This document shows, piece after piece, positions 50,709-59,571 of a stretch of DNA of 64,000 bases. The stretch covers positions 1,761,001-1,825,000 of the forward strand of contig CP119309.1 in assembly GCA_029203145.1 (NCBI GenBank). The letters are read 5' to 3'. This DNA is from Candidatus Brevundimonas phytovorans. GTDB taxonomy: Bacteria; Pseudomonadota; Alphaproteobacteria; Caulobacterales; Caulobacteraceae. Below the pieces are notes generated by a model. The model saw nothing but the letters and a program-made list of their open reading frames with translations. It did no database searches and was not told the DNA's origin. Every line of letters begins with the position of its first letter. Position 1 is the stretch's first letter. A program made the translations under genes and the position numbers.

Positions 50709-51332
50709 GTGTCACACAGGGTGGACTCCTTGCTGGATCTCGATACCGGGCTTCGTCCCGACCGACGCCCCGCCATCGCCATCTGCGCCTGGGACCTGAG
50801 CTTTACCGCCTGGGACCCGGTCGAAGACTTGTCGGGCGATCCCTGGAACCCTGTCGGCGCCCGCACCCTGCCCGTCGCGGGCGCGGCCTCGGCGGAAGCC
50901 TTGGCCGTCGATCTGAGCGCGCGTTTGCGCAGCGGCGAATGCGGCGCCCTGCTGCTGGTAGGCCGCACTGTGCATCCCGGCGCCTTTCGCCTGCAGACCC
51001 GGGCCGAGAACCGGCGCCTGGAGGGCGGCGACAGGCTGGACCACACCGGCCCCGGCGTCGTCCGCGCCACCGCCCCCGCCGCCGAGATCGTGCGCGACCT
51101 GACCGCCGCCGGGCTAAAGGCCGTGGCCGCCTCGGACGCCGAAGAGGATGCGGGCAGCTTTATCCTTTATCGCATCCTCAACGACCTGCCGGATGGCCCG
51201 GCCTCGCCCGCCATCGGCCTGATCCGCGCCCCGTCCGACGCACCGCTCGCCAGGGTCCAGTTGGCGGTGAAGACGACGGCCTCCGTCATCGCTCGCCACC
51301 TGTCGCCCCTGCCTCGCTCCAGCGCCGCCTAG
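50709..51332 (+). CDS. Degenerate pyroglutamyl-peptidase-like (C15-like) protein
   Basis: 207 residues if GTG 50709 is the start; GTG 50721 is possible and neither has a good ribosome site. The order of elements mirrors peptidase C15: an N-terminal strand with WDPVEDLSGDPWNPVG, GALLLVGRTVHPGAFRLQTRAENRR, AGLKAVAASDAEEDAGSF, then ILYRILNDLP and IGLIRAPSD. The catalytic Cys context AGxYxCN reads AGSFILY, and the Glu and His positions also appear replaced. It is therefore probably not a peptidase. The relation to C15 is my inference from layout. Its 3' end overlaps the convergent MFS gene by four bp. Confidence 0.55.
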   Translation: MSHRVDSLLDLDTGLRPDRRPAIAICAWDLSFTAWDPVEDLSGDPWNPVGARTLPVAGAASAEALAVDLSARLRSGECGALLLVGRTVHPGAFRLQTRAENRRLEGGDRLDHTGPGVVRATAPAAEIVRDLTAAGLKAVAASDAEEDAGSFILYRILNDLPDGPASPAIGLIRAPSDAPLARVQLAVKTTASVIARHLSPLPRSSAA

Positions 51333-52489
51333 CGTTTCGCCAGGCGCGCTTGCAGCATCAGTCCGGCCAGGCCTCCGGTCGCGGCCAACATGGCCATGGC
51401 CAGATAACCCTTGAGGCCAAAGGCGTCATACAGCGGCCCCGACGCCGCCGTGGCCAGACCGATCAGGACACCCGCCGACAGCACGGAACCGAGGGTCTGG
51501 GCCGCCGTATGGCTGTCCGGCGGACACAGCCGTTCAACGATCTCCACCCCCGCCAGATAGGTGGCCGCGAAGCTGAGCGCGTGCAGGCCTTGCAAGGGCC
51601 ACAGGGCCCAGAGCGGCGGCGAAAACGCCATGAGGGTCCAGCGCATGATCGCCGCGCCCGCCCCCACCGACAGCATCAGCCAGGGCGAGACGCCGACGCG
51701 CCGACGCCACGGCTCGATCCCCCACATGAAACCGATCTCGACCAGGACCGAGAAGGCCCACAAGAGGCCGGTCACGCTCTCGGGAATGCCCTGCGCCTTC
51801 CAGGCGATGGCCGAGAAGCCGTAATAGAAGGCATGGGCCGCCTGGACGGCGCCGACAGCGAAGATGGCGGTCATGAAGACCGGATCGACCACCAGACGTC
51901 CCAGCCCCTTGAACCGCTCCAGCCCCGGCACGCGCGGACCATCGGTGACAGGCTCGGGCGGCAGGATGCGCCAGGCCGTCAGCGCGATCAGCACCGCCGC
52001 TGTGCCGATCCAGACGATGACCGCATCGGGCGAGGCCCGCGTCAACAGCATCCCCATGACCACATTGGCCACGACGAAGGCGGCCGAGCCGCAGCCGCGC
52101 GGCAGGGAGAAGGCGAACCCGTCACGCCGGGCCACCCTAAGGGTCATCACGTCGCTGAGCGGGATCAGCGCCGCCGCGGCCGTGGCCCCGACGAACCAGC
52201 AGACGGCCCAGACGGCGAAGCCCTGAACCAGCCCTGCCCCGCCGTAGCCGAGGGCCATGGCCAACCCCAGCAGGGCGATCGGCGTGCGTCTGTACTTGAA
52301 CCCGTCCGCCCACACCGCCAACAGCGGGCCGGTCGCCAGACGCCCCAGCATGGGGATGGCCAAAAGGGCGCCGATCTCGGCTCCGCTCAGCCCCTGCTCG
52401 CGGAACCACAGGCCGGCGAACGGCAGGGTGACGCCGCTGGCGCCGAACAGGAGGACGTATTGCAGGGCCATGCGGGGGGCGGATTTCAT
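51329..52489 (-). CDS. MFS transporter, nucleoside/phenylpropionate (MFS_1-like) group
   Basis: 386 residues with about twelve hydrophobic segments and the two-bundle MFS layout. The N-terminal YVLLFGASGVTLPFAGLWFREQG and AIPMLGRLATGPLLAVWAD, with RRTPIA after helix 3, are typical of the MFS_1-like/LacY-nucleoside permease group, as is the PRGCGSAAFVVANVVMG stretch in helix 5. The central loop contains VTDGPRVPGLERFKGL. Substrate cannot be deduced. It is divergent from the DUF423 gene, with a 49-bp gap. Confidence 0.85.
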   Translation of the reverse strand: MKSAPRMALQYVLLFGASGVTLPFAGLWFREQGLSGAEIGALLAIPMLGRLATGPLLAVWADGFKYRRTPIALLGLAMALGYGGAGLVQGFAVWAVCWFVGATAAAALIPLSDVMTLRVARRDGFAFSLPRGCGSAAFVVANVVMGMLLTRASPDAVIVWIGTAAVLIALTAWRILPPEPVTDGPRVPGLERFKGLGRLVVDPVFMTAIFAVGAVQAAHAFYYGFSAIAWKAQGIPESVTGLLWAFSVLVEIGFMWGIEPWRRRVGVSPWLMLSVGAGAAIMRWTLMAFSPPLWALWPLQGLHALSFAATYLAGVEIVERLCPPDSHTAAQTLGSVLSAGVLIGLATAASGPLYDAFGLKGYLAMAMLAATGGLAGLMLQARLAKR

Positions 52490-52538
52490 GGCCGCTGCGA
52501 TAGCAGACTCTCAGCGCGTTGTGGTCTAGACATTAGCC

Positions 52539-52910
52539 ATGAGACCTGATCGCAACCTGCTCGTCTTCGCCGCCTTCAACGGGGCCATGGCCGTGGCCCT
52601 GGGGGCCTTCGCCGCCCACGGCGCGGGGCCGGGCGTCAAGGGACTGCTGACCACGGGCGCCCAGTATCAAATGGTCCACGCCGTTCTGGGCGTCGCCTGC
52701 GCCATCTGGGCCAGCGGCGGCGCGCCCGCGCGGATCGCCGGCTGGCTGGCGGCGAGCGGCGGCCTGATCTTCTGTCTGGCCCTGGCCATGATCGGCCTGC
52801 TCAGCCTGTCTGTCATGGGCATGATCGCACCGATCGGCGGCGCGCTGATGATCGCCGGATGGATCGTGCTGGCGATCGCGGCGTTCCGCTCACACATCGT
52901 CAACGCCTGA
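52539..52910 (+). CDS. DUF423 family membrane protein
   Basis: 123 residues with four predicted membrane helices. The family pattern is clear: FAAFNGAMAVALGAFAAHG, TGAQYQMVHAVLG, LAASGGLIFCLALAMIG and the final GGALMIAGWIVLAI. DUF423 (YgdD-like) inner-membrane proteins have no established function. No ribosome site is visible before ATG 52539; a GTCTAGAC palindrome (52524-52531) lies in the short promoter gap. The gene precedes pip by 31 bp and may be co-transcribed with it. Confidence 0.9.
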   Translation: MRPDRNLLVFAAFNGAMAVALGAFAAHGAGPGVKGLLTTGAQYQMVHAVLGVACAIWASGGAPARIAGWLAASGGLIFCLALAMIGLLSLSVMGMIAPIGGALMIAGWIVLAIAAFRSHIVNA

Positions 52911-52941
52911 CCGGCCAATCTGAAAACCCCCATTTCCTGAC

Positions 52942-53916
52942 ATGGCATTTCCTGTGACCGATACCCCGCGCCGCGACCTCTACCCCGAGCTGGAAGCCTA
53001 TGCCTCGGGCTGGATGGCGACCGACAGCGTCCACGAGATCTATTACGAGGAAAGCGGAAATCCGCAGGGCGTGCCGGTCATCGTCCTGCACGGCGGCCCC
53101 GGCGGGGCGGTCAATCCGGGGATGCGCCGCTACTTCGATCCGGCCAAGTACCGCATCGTCATGTTCGACCAGCGCGGCTGCGGCCTGTCGCGGCCCAACG
53201 CCTCACTCGAAGACAACACCACCTGGGATCTGGTCGCCGACATCGAGCGTCTGCGCGAGAAGCTGGGCATCGACAAGTGGGTCGTGTTTGGCGGATCGTG
53301 GGGTTCGACCCTGTCGATGACCTACGCCATCAAGCACCCGGAGCGCTGCCGCGCGCTGATCCTGCGCGGCATCTTCCTGCTGACGAAAAAAGAGCTGCAC
53401 TGGTTCTATCAGGACGGCGCCTCGATGATCTTCCCGGACGCCTGGGAACGCTTCGTCGCCCCCATCCCCGAGGCTGAGCGCGGCGACCTGATGGCCGCCT
53501 ACAACAAGCGTTTGCTGGGCGACGACATCGCCGAGCGCAACCGCTGCGCCGTCGCCTGGTCCAGTTGGGAAGGCGAGACCGTCAGCGTTCAGGGCCCGTC
53601 AGGCAAGCCGGACAAGTTCGCCGAGCCGGAGTTCGCCGTGGCCTTCGCCCGGATCGAGAACTGGTACTTCACCAACGGCGGCTTCTTCGACAGCGAGCAC
53701 TGGATTCTGGAGAACATCGCCACCATCCGCCACATCCCCTGCTGGATCGCGCAAGGGCGCTTTGACGTGGTGACGCCGATCTCGGGCGCCTGGGCCCTGC
53801 ATCGCGCCTGGCCCGAGGCCAAGCTGGACATCGTCGGCGACGCCGGCCACGCCTCCAGCGAACCGGGCATCATCGACAGCCTGATCAAGGGCACGGACTG
53901 GGCGGCGACGCTTTAA
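52942..53916 (+). CDS. pip: Proline iminopeptidase
   Basis: 324 residues. Alpha/beta-hydrolase that removes N-terminal proline from peptides (family S33). The oxyanion motif VLHGGPGG, FDQRGCGLSRP and nucleophile elbow GGSWGSTLSMTYA (Ser in GxSxGS) are all present, as are the acid region QGRFDVVTP and the His in DAGHAS. EESGNPQGVP near the N-terminus is a signature of the proline iminopeptidase subgroup. Cytosolic; no signal peptide. Confidence 0.96.
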   Translation: MAFPVTDTPRRDLYPELEAYASGWMATDSVHEIYYEESGNPQGVPVIVLHGGPGGAVNPGMRRYFDPAKYRIVMFDQRGCGLSRPNASLEDNTTWDLVADIERLREKLGIDKWVVFGGSWGSTLSMTYAIKHPERCRALILRGIFLLTKKELHWFYQDGASMIFPDAWERFVAPIPEAERGDLMAAYNKRLLGDDIAERNRCAVAWSSWEGETVSVQGPSGKPDKFAEPEFAVAFARIENWYFTNGGFFDSEHWILENIATIRHIPCWIAQGRFDVVTPISGAWALHRAWPEAKLDIVGDAGHASSEPGIIDSLIKGTDWAATL

Positions 53917-53935
53917 ACCCGCCGTTGCTTCCCTT

Positions 53936-54070
53936 CGTCATCCCGGAAAGGGCGCAGCCCTTATCCGGGACCGTCGGAAGCGCCCGCGCCCGACCCAAGC
54001 CTATTGGCAAAGCCCCGCGTCCTTGGCGGTCCCGGCTCGGCGCGGCTTACGCCGCCTGGCCGGGATGACG
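53936..54070. repeat. Inverted-repeat element after pip
   Basis: Perfect 11-bp ends CGTCATCCCGG and CCGGGATGACG bracket two inner stems (GGGCGCAGCCC; CGCGGCTTACGCCGCC). It lies between the convergent pip and DUF6173-like genes and may terminate both. It belongs to a different repeat class from those in the hut cluster. Confidence 0.75.
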
Positions 54071-54077
54071 GGTTGGT

Positions 54078-54569
54078 TCAGACGCCAGCCGGCGCCGGAT
54101 TGGTCTTCATCACCATTTCATTGAGCTGGAAGCCGATGCGGCGCGCCTCGCGCTCCTCGGGCTTCTTGATCGCGGCCAGGACCACATTGATCTGAGTGTA
54201 GTGCTGGATCAGGCGCACCGGCTTGCCGTCGGCGTTGCGGCCGAAGAAGATGATCAGGTCCGGCCCCCAGAAGCCGACATCGACGATCTGCATCGTGCCC
54301 TCGCCGGGCAGGCCGACGACGCGGGCGCCGATCTCTTCATCCTTGTCGAGGTTGGCCTCGAACTCCTCGATCAGCTTGGACAGGCGCACAAAGGCCCATT
54401 CGGCGGGGTTGCTGCGCATCCGCACGCCCTCGGCCTGAACCGCCGCCTCGTTCCTGGGATCGGCCATGACCGGCTGCGGACAGGGCGTGTCGCCGCAGTC
54501 CGAGAACATCGAGGGATCGGCCTTTGGAACAGGATCGGGCGAAATGGCGTCGGGCGCTTTGTCGGTCAT
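54078..54569 (-). CDS. DUF6173-like cytosolic protein
   Basis: 163 residues from ATG 54569. An acidic, low-complexity N-terminus (about 1-55, with a Cys pair in FSDCGDTPCPQP) precedes a folded part: SNPAEWAFVRLSKLIEEFEANL, ARVVGLPGEGTMQIVDVGFWGPDLIIFFG (split over 80-110) and KPVRLIQHYTQINVVL. These blocks resemble DUF6173, of unknown role. It stands directly downstream of rodA in the same orientation as the mre operon, which actually ends at 54598, so it would be transcribed next in line. Confidence 0.7.
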   Translation of the reverse strand: MTDKAPDAISPDPVPKADPSMFSDCGDTPCPQPVMADPRNEAAVQAEGVRMRSNPAEWAFVRLSKLIEEFEANLDKDEEIGARVVGLPGEGTMQIVDVGFWGPDLIIFFGRNADGKPVRLIQHYTQINVVLAAIKKPEEREARRIGFQLNEMVMKTNPAPAGV

Positions 54570-54597
54570 GGTCTCAGCCTAACGCCTGAGACCGCAA

Positions 54598-55755
54598 TCA
54601 GAACAGTCCCTGCCCCTTCGGCAGTTCGACATACCGGTGGACGTGGGTCGACAGGATCAGCCCAAAGCCGATCATCACCGTCATCATGGTCGAACCGCCA
54701 TAGGACAACAGCGGCATGGGCACGCCCACGACCGGGGCCAGGCCCATCACCATGGCCCCGTTGATCAGGACGAACAGGGCCAGGAAGGCCGTCATGCCCG
54801 CCGCGCTGATACGGCCGAAATGGCTGTGCGAGAGAGCCGCGATCCGCAGTGAGATCAGGATCAACGCCAGATAGCAGGCCAGGACGGTGAAGGAGCCGAG
54901 GAAGCCGAACTCCTCGGACACGGTCGAAAAGATAAAGTCGGTATGGCGTTCCGGCAGGAACTCCAGCTGGCTCTGACTGCCCAGGCCATAGCCCTTGCCC
55001 ATCAGACCGCCGGACCCCAGGGCGATCTTGGACTGGATGATGTTGTAGCCCGTGCCGGACGGGTCGGCCTCGGGGTTCAGGAAGGTCAGGACGCGGTTGC
55101 GCTGATAATCGTGCATGACGAACATGACGAAGGGCGGGATGACGGCCACGGCGGCGGCGGCGGCGGCGGCGATCACGCGCCAGCTCAGGCCCGCCATGAA
55201 CATGACGGCGGCGCCGGTCAGGCCAATGATCATGGCCGAGCCGAGATCGGGCTGCTTGGCCACCAGCAGGAAGGGCAGACCGATCATTCCCAGGGGAAAG
55301 AGCAGCTTCCACGACCAGCGCGCGTCCTGGGCCGAGTGGCCATGATACCAACGCGCCAGCGCCAGAACGAGGCCGATTTTCATGAACTCGGCGGGCTGGA
55401 TGCGGATAAAGCCAAGGTTCAGCCAGTTCTTGGCGCCCCCCGCCACATAGCCCATCGGCGTGAACTCGATCAGCAGCACCATGAACAGCAGCAGGCCGTA
55501 AACCGGATAGGCCGCGTGGAACCACCACTTGGGGTGAACCATGGCCAGGCCGATCATGGCGACCAGCAGGACGCCGAAGCGCAGCAGATGCTTCCACGCC
55601 CAGGGCGACCAGCTACCGCCGGCGATGGAATAGAGCATGGCCGTGCCGATACCCGCCAGAACGCACAACAGGCCGATGACGCGCCAGTCCAGCTCGGCCA
55701 GCTTGCTGGAAATCCGGTCACGTTCGCCGGGACGGGTCAGGGCGGAAGCGGTCAC
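54598..55755 (-). CDS. rodA: SEDS peptidoglycan polymerase RodA
   Basis: 385 residues, GTG start overlapping the mrdA stop (GTGA). Ten membrane helices with SEDS landmarks: NWLNLGFIRIQPAEFMKIG, FLLVAKQPDLGSAMI, FLNPEADPSGTGYNIIQSKIALGSGG (split) and GYGLGSQSQLEFLPERHTDFIF (split), GVPMPLLSYGGSTM. It polymerises glycan strands during elongation in partnership with PBP2 encoded just upstream. Last gene of the mreBCD-mrdA-rodA operon. Confidence 0.96.
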   Translation of the reverse strand: MTASALTRPGERDRISSKLAELDWRVIGLLCVLAGIGTAMLYSIAGGSWSPWAWKHLLRFGVLLVAMIGLAMVHPKWWFHAAYPVYGLLLFMVLLIEFTPMGYVAGGAKNWLNLGFIRIQPAEFMKIGLVLALARWYHGHSAQDARWSWKLLFPLGMIGLPFLLVAKQPDLGSAMIIGLTGAAVMFMAGLSWRVIAAAAAAAVAVIPPFVMFVMHDYQRNRVLTFLNPEADPSGTGYNIIQSKIALGSGGLMGKGYGLGSQSQLEFLPERHTDFIFSTVSEEFGFLGSFTVLACYLALILISLRIAALSHSHFGRISAAGMTAFLALFVLINGAMVMGLAPVVGVPMPLLSYGGSTMMTVMIGFGLILSTHVHRYVELPKGQGLF

Positions 55756-57743
55756 TGCGCAGGCTCCGGCGGGGGCGCGACGATATCGGTAGGCAGGGCG
55801 TCAACGGGTTCGCCGCGCGCTTCGGCCTCTCGGGCGCCGGCGTCCTCGGGCGCCTCGAAGCCCGCCTGTTCGATGCGGGCGCGAATCTCGGGGTCCTTCA
55901 GCAGGGCGACCTTCATGACTTCGCGCGCACGCGGGGCGCCGGCCGTGCCGCCGCCCAGACCGCCGTGTTGCACGATCACCGACACGGCGTAGCGGGGATT
56001 GTCGGTCGGAGCATAGGCGATGAAGAGGTTGTGGTCCTTCTGGGCCCAGGGACGACCGGCGCCCTTTCGCGATCCGGCGCCATAGTTCTGGGCCTGAGCC
56101 GTGCCGGTCTTGCCGGCCATGCGGACCGCGCCCAGGCCCAGCTGACTGTTGCGGAAGCCCGTCCCGCCGACGTCGGTCACGGCCTCCATGCCGTCGCGCA
56201 ACACCTTCAACAGGGCGGTGTCATAAGGCAGGTCGGCGAAGGCCGCGCCCGCCCTCTGTTCGACCCCGCCGATCGACTTGATCAGGCGCGGCGTCACCGC
56301 CTTCTGGCCATTGGCGATGCGCGACGTATAGACCGCCAACTGCAGGGCGTTGACGTTCAGGGCGCCCTGCCCGATGCCATAGCTGGGCGTTTCGCCCGGA
56401 TACCATTTGCCGTCGCCCCGCACGGGGTTCCTGCGCCGCCATTCGCGGTCCGGCACCAGCCCCGCCTTCTGACCCGTCAGGCCGATGTCGAAGGTCTGTC
56501 CAAAGCCCATTTCGCGCGCGGTCTCGGCGATGGCGTCGGGGCCGAACTCCGTGGCCAGCGTCATGAAGTAGACGTTGCAGGAGTTCTTGATCGCACCACG
56601 CAGGTCCAGCGCGCCATGCCGCCCCAGGCAGGCGAAGCGCCGGCCCAGGAAGAAGCTGCCGTTGCAGACCACCCGGCGATTGGGGTCCCAGCCCCGCTTC
56701 ATGGCCGCCAGACCGACGATCGGCTTGAAGGTCGAACCCGGCGCGAAGGTGCCGCCCAGCGCCTTGTCCAGCAGCGGACGCCGCTCATAGTCGGCCAGGG
56801 CGCGATAGATCTTGGACGGCACGCCCGAGACGAACAGATTGGGATCGAACGACGGCGACGAGACCATGGCCAGGATGTCGCCGTTGCGCACATCCATGAC
56901 GACGCAGCTGCCGGATTCCTCGCCAAAGACCTCCAGCGCCCGGTTCTGCACATCGTTGTCCAGGGTCAGCAGGACCTCGGAGCCCTGGACCGCCGCCTTG
57001 GAGCCCGCGGCGTCCTCAGCCACGACCCGGCCGCGCACATCGACCTCGACCCGCTTGCCGCCGGCCTCGCCGCGCAGATCAGTGTCCAGCGCCTTTTCGA
57101 TGCCCTGACGTCCGATGCGGAAGCCGGGGTTGAACAGGATGGCAGGCGGTTGCTCGCCCTTATCCCGGATCGCCTTGACGTCGCGGTCCGACACCTTGGC
57201 CACATAGCCGATGACGTGGGCGTAGGCGCCCCCGAACGGGTAGTAGCGGGCCTCGTTCATGTCAGCCATCACGCCCGGCAGCTCGGCGGCGTGCAGGTTG
57301 ACCTTGGAGAACTCCTCCCAGCTCAGGTCCGCCTTGACAGGAACCGGAGAGAAGCGCGGGGCGGCGTTGATCTCGCGGATCAGGGTGCGGCGACGTTCCA
57401 GCGTGTCCGGCAGAAGTTGACCCAGCAGGTCCAGGGTCTGATCCAGGTCCTTGGTCTCGTCGCGCACGACCAGAACGCGGAAACTGGGGCGGTTGCCGGC
57501 GATGATGACGCCGTTGCGGTCCTTGATCAGTCCGCGCGGCGGGGGCACCAGGCGAAAGTTGAACTGGTTGTTGGTGGCGAGGGTGGCGTATTCCTCGGCC
57601 TTCACGATCTGAAGCTGGGCCAGCCGACCGACCAGCGCCATGGTCCCCAGCGCCATCCCCCCGCCCAGCAGGAAGGTGCGCCGCAGGAAGGACCCCTGCC
57701 GCTCGTTGACGTCGGAGAAGAAGATGTGAGGTTCGCTGCTCAT
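55752..57743 (-). CDS. mrdA: Penicillin-binding protein 2 (elongasome transpeptidase)
   Basis: 663 residues. One N-terminal membrane anchor (LLGGGMALGTMALVGRLAQL) is followed by the pedestal domain and a transpeptidase domain. Active-site motifs: STFK in GTFAPGSTFKPIVG (SxxK), SCN in KNSCNVYF (SxN) and KTG in AGKTGTAQA. The start overlaps the mreD stop by four bp (ATGA). It cross-links peptidoglycan made by RodA. Size and motifs are normal; the C-terminal ~45 residues are acidic and Pro-rich. Confidence 0.96.
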   Translation of the reverse strand: MSSEPHIFFSDVNERQGSFLRRTFLLGGGMALGTMALVGRLAQLQIVKAEEYATLATNNQFNFRLVPPPRGLIKDRNGVIIAGNRPSFRVLVVRDETKDLDQTLDLLGQLLPDTLERRRTLIREINAAPRFSPVPVKADLSWEEFSKVNLHAAELPGVMADMNEARYYPFGGAYAHVIGYVAKVSDRDVKAIRDKGEQPPAILFNPGFRIGRQGIEKALDTDLRGEAGGKRVEVDVRGRVVAEDAAGSKAAVQGSEVLLTLDNDVQNRALEVFGEESGSCVVMDVRNGDILAMVSSPSFDPNLFVSGVPSKIYRALADYERRPLLDKALGGTFAPGSTFKPIVGLAAMKRGWDPNRRVVCNGSFFLGRRFACLGRHGALDLRGAIKNSCNVYFMTLATEFGPDAIAETAREMGFGQTFDIGLTGQKAGLVPDREWRRRNPVRGDGKWYPGETPSYGIGQGALNVNALQLAVYTSRIANGQKAVTPRLIKSIGGVEQRAGAAFADLPYDTALLKVLRDGMEAVTDVGGTGFRNSQLGLGAVRMAGKTGTAQAQNYGAGSRKGAGRPWAQKDHNLFIAYAPTDNPRYAVSVIVQHGGLGGGTAGAPRAREVMKVALLKDPEIRARIEQAGFEAPEDAGAREAEARGEPVDALPTDIVAPPPEPAQ

Positions 57744-58258
57744 CGGAAGCGCACGTCGGCGTCGTCAAATCGCTGGATCAGCCAGTCGGCCAGGGGAAAG
57801 AGCAACAACGTCGGCACGACCTGACCCAGGACGGCCAGGATGCTCGGCGCATTGCCCAGGCTCAGGGTAGTGATCATGTAGGCCAGGAAGAAGGCGAAGC
57901 CCGTCGAGGCGACATAGAGGGCGAACAGGACGATGGTCGCCTGCCCCGCCAGGAAGTTCGAGGCCAGCAGGATGGCCCCGTAGACCGCCAGCAGGCTGAG
58001 CGGCCACAGCCCCAGGGCGCCGCCCCAGAACAGGTCAAGGAACAGCCCCAGGCCGAACAGGACGACCGGCGCCAGCATCGAGGGCCGGATCAGCGGCCAG
58101 GCGAAGGCCAGAACCAGAGGAAAGACCGGCTCGGGCAGGTTCAGGCCGAACAGGCGGAAAGGGACGGCCAGCAGCACCGTGGCCGCAATCGCAGTCAGGG
58201 CAGGATAGACGATCCATTGCAGCGGGCCGACCACGCGGACCGTGATCGCCCGTCTCAC
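57740..58258 (-). CDS. mreD: Rod shape-determining protein MreD
   Basis: 172 residues with five or six membrane helices and few charged residues. GTG start overlaps the mreC stop codon. Pattern FAWPLIRPSMLAPVVLFGLGLFLDLFWG (split over 50-80), GALGLWPLSLLAVYGAIL is typical of MreD. It connects MreB and MreC with the PBP2-RodA complex. Position between mreC and mrdA confirms the assignment. Confidence 0.93.
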   Translation of the reverse strand: MRRAITVRVVGPLQWIVYPALTAIAATVLLAVPFRLFGLNLPEPVFPLVLAFAWPLIRPSMLAPVVLFGLGLFLDLFWGGALGLWPLSLLAVYGAILLASNFLAGQATIVLFALYVASTGFAFFLAYMITTLSLGNAPSILAVLGQVVPTLLLFPLADWLIQRFDDADVRFR

Positions 58259-59454
58259 TCCGCTGCTCCCGCCGGGGTGGGAACAGGCTCGCTCGAGGCC
58301 GCTGCCGGCTGAACCGGCGCCGGAGCCGTCGGGCGGGGTGCGGCGGGACGCGGCTGTACAGCCGGGCGGGTGGCAGCCGGACGGGTCGCGGCCGGAGCCG
58401 AGCTCGTCGAGGCTGGCGCTGCGACCGGCGCAGCCGCCAGGGCAGGCGGCGGCGCGGCGTTGGCGGCGCGCACGCGTTCAGCGGCCGCGGCGGCGGCGGC
58501 GGCGCGGCGGGTCGCCACATCCTGAATGGCGGCGGCCTGGGCCGGGGTCGGCGGCGGCGCGGCGGCCAGGCTGGCCAGAGGCGGCGCGTTCAGGGCGTTC
58601 TGGTCAGCCAGTTGGCTGAAATCCTGGAACAGCAGGACGCGGACATAGTCGATGGCGGTGCGATCGCTGAACAGCTTGACGCGCCAACTCCCGTCAACGC
58701 CCTTGGCGGCCACGCCGATGGGCAGCCCGCGCGGGAAGCCGCCGCCGTCGCCCGAGGTCAGGATGCGGTCGCCTTCCTGCACCGATCCCGCGCCGCGCAC
58801 ATAGTCCAGACGCGGGCTGCCGCTGCCATCGCCGGTCAGCATGGCGCGGGCGTCGGTGCGCTCAACCAGAACCGGGGTGCGCGACGCCACGTCGGTCAGC
58901 AGCAGCATCCGGCTGTTGCCGGCCGAGGCGCCCATGATGCGCCCGACCAGTCCATGCTCGCTGAGCACAGGATTGCCGATGCGGACGCCCTTGGCCGCGC
59001 CGATGTTCAGCAGCCGCGAGCGGGCGAAGGGGCCGCGCGCATCGGTGATGGCCAGGCCCGTGACCATGGGCACCGGCGGTTCGGTCTTCACGCCCAGCAT
59101 CTGTTCGTAGCGACCGTTGAGGTTCTTCAGCGCCAGGGCGTCGTCGCGCCAGGCGTTCAGTTCGACGATCTGCGCGCGCAGACGACGGTTCTCGGACACG
59201 GCGAAGAAGTAACCCTTGACGTAGTCGACGGCGTTGCCGGTCCAGCGCACGGGCGCAGACAGGGCCCCGCCGACAGGGGCCGCCGCCGTCTCAAAGCCGG
59301 CCCTGGCGGGCGCATAGCCGTCTGCGTTCTGAGGCTGGCGGCTGTCGCCAAGCAGGAGCATGGCCGCGCCGATGATGCCGACGACGACCACGACCGCGGC
59401 CGTCCAGGCCAGCGGCACCTTGATGTTCTCGAACGGTCCGTCGCGAAACGCCAC
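58255..59454 (-). CDS. mreC: Rod shape-determining protein MreC
   Basis: 399 residues. A short cytosolic N-terminus, one membrane helix (AWTAAVVVVVGIIGAAMLLL), a coiled coil and the MreC beta-domain (GLAITDARGPFARSRLLNIG, NPVLSEHGLVGRI, LLLTDVASRTPVLVERTDARAML is split, RILTSGDGGGFPRGLPIG). The last ~110 residues (about 290-399) are almost entirely Ala and Pro, a long disordered periplasmic tail that E. coli MreC lacks. It is separated from mreB by 117 bp containing a hairpin at 59485-59505 but otherwise belongs to the same operon. Confidence 0.94.
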   Translation of the reverse strand: MAFRDGPFENIKVPLAWTAAVVVVVGIIGAAMLLLGDSRQPQNADGYAPARAGFETAAAPVGGALSAPVRWTGNAVDYVKGYFFAVSENRRLRAQIVELNAWRDDALALKNLNGRYEQMLGVKTEPPVPMVTGLAITDARGPFARSRLLNIGAAKGVRIGNPVLSEHGLVGRIMGASAGNSRMLLLTDVASRTPVLVERTDARAMLTGDGSGSPRLDYVRGAGSVQEGDRILTSGDGGGFPRGLPIGVAAKGVDGSWRVKLFSDRTAIDYVRVLLFQDFSQLADQNALNAPPLASLAAAPPPTPAQAAAIQDVATRRAAAAAAAAERVRAANAAPPPALAAAPVAAPASTSSAPAATRPAATRPAVQPRPAAPRPTAPAPVQPAAASSEPVPTPAGAAE

Positions 59455-59484
59455 GGCCAGCCTTCCTACCTAGAGATCCGGGAT

Positions 59485-59505
59485 CGGCGGGGTCAGGCCC
59501 CGCCG
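59485..59505 (-). terminator. Hairpin between mreB and mreC
   Basis: A perfect 8-bp stem CGGCGGGG/CCCCGCCG with a 5-nt TCAGG loop, in the only sizeable gap of the mre operon. There is no T-tract, so it is more likely a partial terminator or mRNA-stability element that sets MreB in excess over MreC. Confidence 0.45.
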
Positions 59506-59571
59506 ACGATGAGAGCCTATCGCAAAAACCGATTCCCGAAGACGGCGGTCGTCACGACAGGCTGTTCAGCC

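Noticed and set aside
52524..52531. GTCTAGAC palindrome before the DUF423 gene, sharing its core with the HutC operator
   Set aside because: Only eight bases are symmetric and the flanks do not match ATGTCTAGACAT; no link of DUF423 to histidine use is known.
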